A stretch of DNA of 64,000 nt from Azospirillum brasilense (GTDB lineage Bacteria > Pseudomonadota > Alphaproteobacteria > Azospirillales > Azospirillaceae). Each line of letters begins with the position of its first letter. Position 1 is the first letter of the stretch. Below the pieces are notes generated by a model, which saw only the letters and a program-made list of their open reading frames with translations, made no database searches and was not told where the DNA came from. Both the position numbers and the translations under genes were made by a program. Positions 61,221 to 64,000 of this stretch are shown in pieces. The stretch covers positions 124,001-188,000 of the forward strand of contig NZ_CP059451.1 in NCBI RefSeq assembly GCF_022023855.1. The letters are read 5' to 3'.

Positions 61221-63526
61221 GCTGAGGAGTCCTCTGCGAAGCGGTTCCGCCAATCCGGTGGGAGAGAGCATGCGAGCAGGGAACCATGCTCTTTGGCCCG
61301 CGTCGCCGCGCCGACGGTGCCATCCTCATGCGCCGCTTCGATCCGGCGCAGCCGGTCGGCGATTTCGTCCAGACCGAAGGTCGCGGCTCCGCTCGCCAGC
61401 TTGTGGGCGAGAGCGGCAAGGGCGGCATCCCCCTCCGCCGGGTCGGCGACCTCCAGCGTCGTACGGAACTCAGTCCAGCCACGGGTGAACGCTTCCGCCA
61501 TCCGCCGCCGGGCGGTCGGCGACAGACCGTCGAGCAGGCCGCCCGCCCCCACTGCCGGTCGCGCCGCCTTGCCGCGGATGGCCTTGCCCAGCGCGGTCGC
61601 GTCCAGCGGCTTCTCCAGGATGGCCTGAAACAATCCGGCGTCGGCTGGCGAGGCGCGGACCCAATCGGCGTTGGCGCTCAACAGGATGATCGAGGCTTCC
61701 GCCAAAGCCGGATTGCGACGGATCTCGCGGGCGAAGTCCGGTCCGGTGCCGTCCGGCAACCGGTAATCGAGGAGGAAGACGCCATAGGCGTCCGGGGCCG
61801 CAAGCAGCAGGGCGTGCGCCTGTTCCAGGGTCTGGGCGTGGTCCACCGACAGACCCATGCGATCCAGCATGGCGGCGGTGACCTGGGCATTGATCGGGTC
61901 GTCGTCGACCATCAGGCAGTTCTGGTGGAGACGGTCGTCCGGCATGCTCTGCCGGGCCGGCGGCTCTGCCGGGGATGCCACGACCAGCGGCAGGCGCACT
62001 TCGACGACGGCCCCTTCCCGAGGGTCGAGAACGGCGATGCCGCCTCCCAGCGCCAGCGTCATGCGCTGTGCGATGGCCAGGCCGAGACCGGATCCGTTGC
62101 GCCCCGTCGTCCGGGGCCGCAGCCCGACGGGGGCTTGCGCCAGCATGTCGCGGATCTCCTCGGGCATGCCCGGCCCATGGTCGGCGACCCGAAAGACCAG
62201 CATGCCGTCCTCCACCCGCAGGCCGACCAGCACCCCACGGCCGTCGTCATGGCGCAGGGCGTTCTGGATCAGGTTGCCCAGAATCTGCTGGATCATCGAC
62301 CAATCCAGCCGGACATGCTCCGGCAGGCCCGGCGCCATCTCCAGGCGCAGGGGCACGCCCAGCTGACGGGCGGGAATGTCCTTGATCCGCACCAGATCGC
62401 CCAGAGCCTCGCGCAGGCACACCGCGACCGGACGCGGTTGCGGCGCCTGATGCTCGAAACGTGAGAAGCTGAGCACATTCTCCAGGGTCGTGTTCAGCGA
62501 CCGGGCCGCGATGTCCAGAAGCTCGACCAGTTCCTCCTGCTTTTCCGGGCTGGCCCCCTTCATCAGGCTTGCGGCCCCCAGGACGCTGTGGAGCGGCGCG
62601 CGGATTTCATGGGACATCGCCGCCAGGAAAAGCGACATGGTGCGTTCCGCCTCGCGCGCCCTGCGGATCGCCTGACGATGCTCGGTCACGTCGTGCAGCA
62701 GCATGATCTGCCAGGGCCGCAGCTTGTGGACCGTATCCTCGACCGACCGCAGGCGGATGTCGAAGCAGCGACTGCCCTGGCGTGTCTGCATCCAGATCGA
62801 ATTCCACTCCGTGCCCGGAGTGGCGACGATCTGGTCCACCACCGCCTGGAGTTCGCTGCGGTGCGGTTGCAGGGCCAGACGGTAGGTCAACGCACCGGCC
62901 TCCGGCATGTCGAGGAAGAATTGCAGGGCCGCCCGGTTGGCGGTCAGCAGCCGGCCGTCCTCGTCCAGGATGAACACCGGATTGCGCAGGCTTTCCAGGG
63001 CCGCGAAATACTGGTCGCGCTCGCGCGTCAGCCGCCGCAGGCTGTCGCTCAATGCCTCCTCCTGCGGCGCGGCCACCGCCCAGGGAACCAGCATCGCCAG
63101 CTCGACCTCGTCGAAGAAATCGTCGAGCCTCGCCCGGAAGGCGTCGCCGCTGCCGAACTCCCGCGCACCGTCCGGCAGGCCGCCCAGCCGGTTGCGGTAG
63201 GCGCACCGGTACAGCTTGAGCATGCCGTTGTTCAGTTCCAGCGGGATCCCGGCGTCATGGTGCGCCTGCGCGATGTGGCGGAGCCGGTCGAAACGCGGGT
63301 CGGTGCGATAATTGTTGTGGCCGCTGTGCCCATCCCGGCGCAACGGGTCGGACAGATAGGCGGCAAGGCCCTCGTTGAGCGCAACGGTGGCTTCGGTCCA
63401 GGCCGCCCGCATGGAGCTGGTCTGGTCGGCATAGCCCTTCTGCTTGGCCAGCCGGATACCCTCGTCGACCAGCGCCCCGCATTCGGCCCGAAGGGCGTCG
63501 GTCAACCATTCGGCCCGCCGCTTCAT
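61217..63526 (-). CDS. Hybrid histidine kinase (sensor, kinase, receiver, HPt)
   Basis: 769 residues, no membrane helix, so a cytoplasmic sensor. The N-terminal ~160 residues are a helical domain I cannot name. Then comes a PAS domain (LRNPVFILDEDGRLLTANRAAL). Kinase: His306 in AMSHEIRAPLHSVLG, N-box NLIQNALRH, GPGMPEEI and GSGLGLAIAQ. Receiver Asp587 (LLDYRLPDGTG). HPt His708 (LAHKLASGAATFGL). A TorS-like phosphorelay to the downstream regulator is implied. The start at 63526 has GGAGGA upstream. Confidence 0.92.
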   Translation of the reverse strand: MKRRAEWLTDALRAECGALVDEGIRLAKQKGYADQTSSMRAAWTEATVALNEGLAAYLSDPLRRDGHSGHNNYRTDPRFDRLRHIAQAHHDAGIPLELNNGMLKLYRCAYRNRLGGLPDGAREFGSGDAFRARLDDFFDEVELAMLVPWAVAAPQEEALSDSLRRLTRERDQYFAALESLRNPVFILDEDGRLLTANRAALQFFLDMPEAGALTYRLALQPHRSELQAVVDQIVATPGTEWNSIWMQTRQGSRCFDIRLRSVEDTVHKLRPWQIMLLHDVTEHRQAIRRAREAERTMSLFLAAMSHEIRAPLHSVLGAASLMKGASPEKQEELVELLDIAARSLNTTLENVLSFSRFEHQAPQPRPVAVCLREALGDLVRIKDIPARQLGVPLRLEMAPGLPEHVRLDWSMIQQILGNLIQNALRHDDGRGVLVGLRVEDGMLVFRVADHGPGMPEEIRDMLAQAPVGLRPRTTGRNGSGLGLAIAQRMTLALGGGIAVLDPREGAVVEVRLPLVVASPAEPPARQSMPDDRLHQNCLMVDDDPINAQVTAAMLDRMGLSVDHAQTLEQAHALLLAAPDAYGVFLLDYRLPDGTGPDFAREIRRNPALAEASIILLSANADWVRASPADAGLFQAILEKPLDATALGKAIRGKAARPAVGAGGLLDGLSPTARRRMAEAFTRGWTEFRTTLEVADPAEGDAALAALAHKLASGAATFGLDEIADRLRRIEAAHEDGTVGAATRAKEHGSLLACSLPPDWRNRFAEDSSA

Positions 63527-63631
63527 CCGCACCCATCCTCCAGCCATTGCACCGTCGAGGTTCCGGACCCCGGCCCCCGGACTCCAGACGGCCAGCTTAC
63601 GGCCGGTGCGGCCGGTGTAAAGGGCATCGTC

Positions 63632-63651
63632 GTTTACATCGCGTTTACATC
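63632..63651. promoter_or_regulatory. Direct repeat for an OmpR-type regulator
   Basis: GTTTACATC occurs at 63632-63640 and again at 63643-63651, an 11-bp period that puts both on one DNA face, as OmpR-family dimers prefer. It lies in the 210-base region between the kinase gene and the divergent cytochrome gene. Confidence 0.6.
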
Positions 63652-63736
63652 TTGCTCACAGGCGTGACGCCTATGGCGCCGCCACCGTCGCTACGCTGCT
63701 TCCATCGGTCGGTACCATTCGAAGGAAGCACACGAC

Positions 63737-64000
63737 ATGGCTCTTCATCGCAAGACCCTTTACCGTCTCACCGGGGGCGCGGCGCTGCTGGGCGTGCTGG
63801 GCTTCGTGGTGCTGACCTCTCCGTGGACATGGTCCGCCACCCACCCGGGCCGGACCCTGCCGGACGAGGGCGGAGCCGACCTCGCCAATGGGCGCAAGGT
63901 CTTCGTCGCCTCCGACTGCTCGACCTGCCACAAGACCCCCGGCCAGGAGGACGACACCGTCCTGGGCGGCGGCTGGGCGCTCGACACGCAGTTCGGCGTG
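63737..64000 (+). CDS. c-type cytochrome, 3' end outside window
   Basis: At least 88 residues. N-terminal membrane anchor or signal (LYRLTGGAALLGVLGFVVLTSPWTW), then ADLANGRKVFVASDCSTCHKTPGQ with the heme-binding CSTCH, and VLGGGWALDTQFGV. The pattern fits the membrane-bound cytochrome subunit of a periplasmic dehydrogenase (alcohol or aldehyde type). GAAGGAAG precedes the start. Its promoter region holds the direct repeat noted for the adjacent response regulator, so its expression is probably under that phosphorelay. Confidence 0.88.
   Translation, partial: MALHRKTLYRLTGGAALLGVLGFVVLTSPWTWSATHPGRTLPDEGGADLANGRKVFVASDCSTCHKTPGQEDDTVLGGGWALDTQFGV

Overview
The window is GC-rich DNA with third codon positions mostly G/C, overlapping stop/start codons in operons and strong purine-rich ribosome sites. 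Gene content points to an alphaproteobacterium, most likely a Rhodospirillales/Azospirillum-type organism: a class I PHA synthase, a TRAP transporter, many LysR/TetR/LacI regulators, a PqiABC (MCE) system and an ISAzo13-type element. No core ribosomal or replication genes and no tRNA or rRNA genes were recognised. There are relics of about ten IS elements and many truncated genes, so this looks like an accessory replicon (chromid or megaplasmid) or an IS-rich chromosomal segment. The taxonomic placement is inference.

Layout. 1-7.7 kb: the 3' part of katG, two tiny membrane-protein genes, a remarkable run of perfect hairpins, half of chrA, a rhodanese/phosphatase-like gene, a decayed IS3 element, a DUF4242-cyclase fusion, and an exoD gene cut by an IS5 fragment. 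7.8-14.9 kb: phaC, a broken K+/H+ antiporter, a LysR-SDR divergent pair, and IS481 and IS630 scraps. 14.9-18.6 kb: a pqiB-pqiC-pqiA operon. 19.4-21.4 kb: an IS3 relic split by an ISAzo13 element that abuts the tail of a molybdenum hydroxylase gene. 21.6-25.8 kb: a large helical protein of unknown function, a LysR regulator, a Tat-exported metallo-beta-lactamase-fold enzyme and a TerC-family membrane protein.

26-34.6 kb is a coherent sugar locus. A GH2 enzyme, TRAP DctP-DctQ-DctM and a GH31 enzyme are transcribed together, with a LacI regulator facing them and two operator-like sites between. 35.4-40.4 kb holds a LysR regulator and five catabolic enzymes (EthD-like, beta-hydroxyacid dehydrogenase-like, SDR, alpha/beta hydrolase, VOC). 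40.7-46 kb is a mix of small regulators and housekeeping proteins.

46.5-50.5 kb is the most striking region. Six overlapping genes encode a heavy-metal P-type ATPase with an atypical SCA membrane motif, three proteins (including the ATPase) with the same PGR[IV]R-type metal-domain signature, and three small proteins with hydrophobic segments. This closely resembles the six-gene fez operons known to build ferrosomes (membrane-bounded iron stores), so I propose a candidate ferrosome operon. A perfect dyad lies in its promoter region.

50.9-52.7 kb is one IS inside another. 52.8-60.2 kb is a six-gene operon (ABC importer for a small organic solute, acyl-CoA ligase, enoyl-CoA hydratase) with a divergent TetR regulator. 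60.5-64 kb carries a hybrid histidine kinase and OmpR-type regulator pair, divergent from a c-type cytochrome whose promoter region holds a direct repeat typical of OmpR-family sites.
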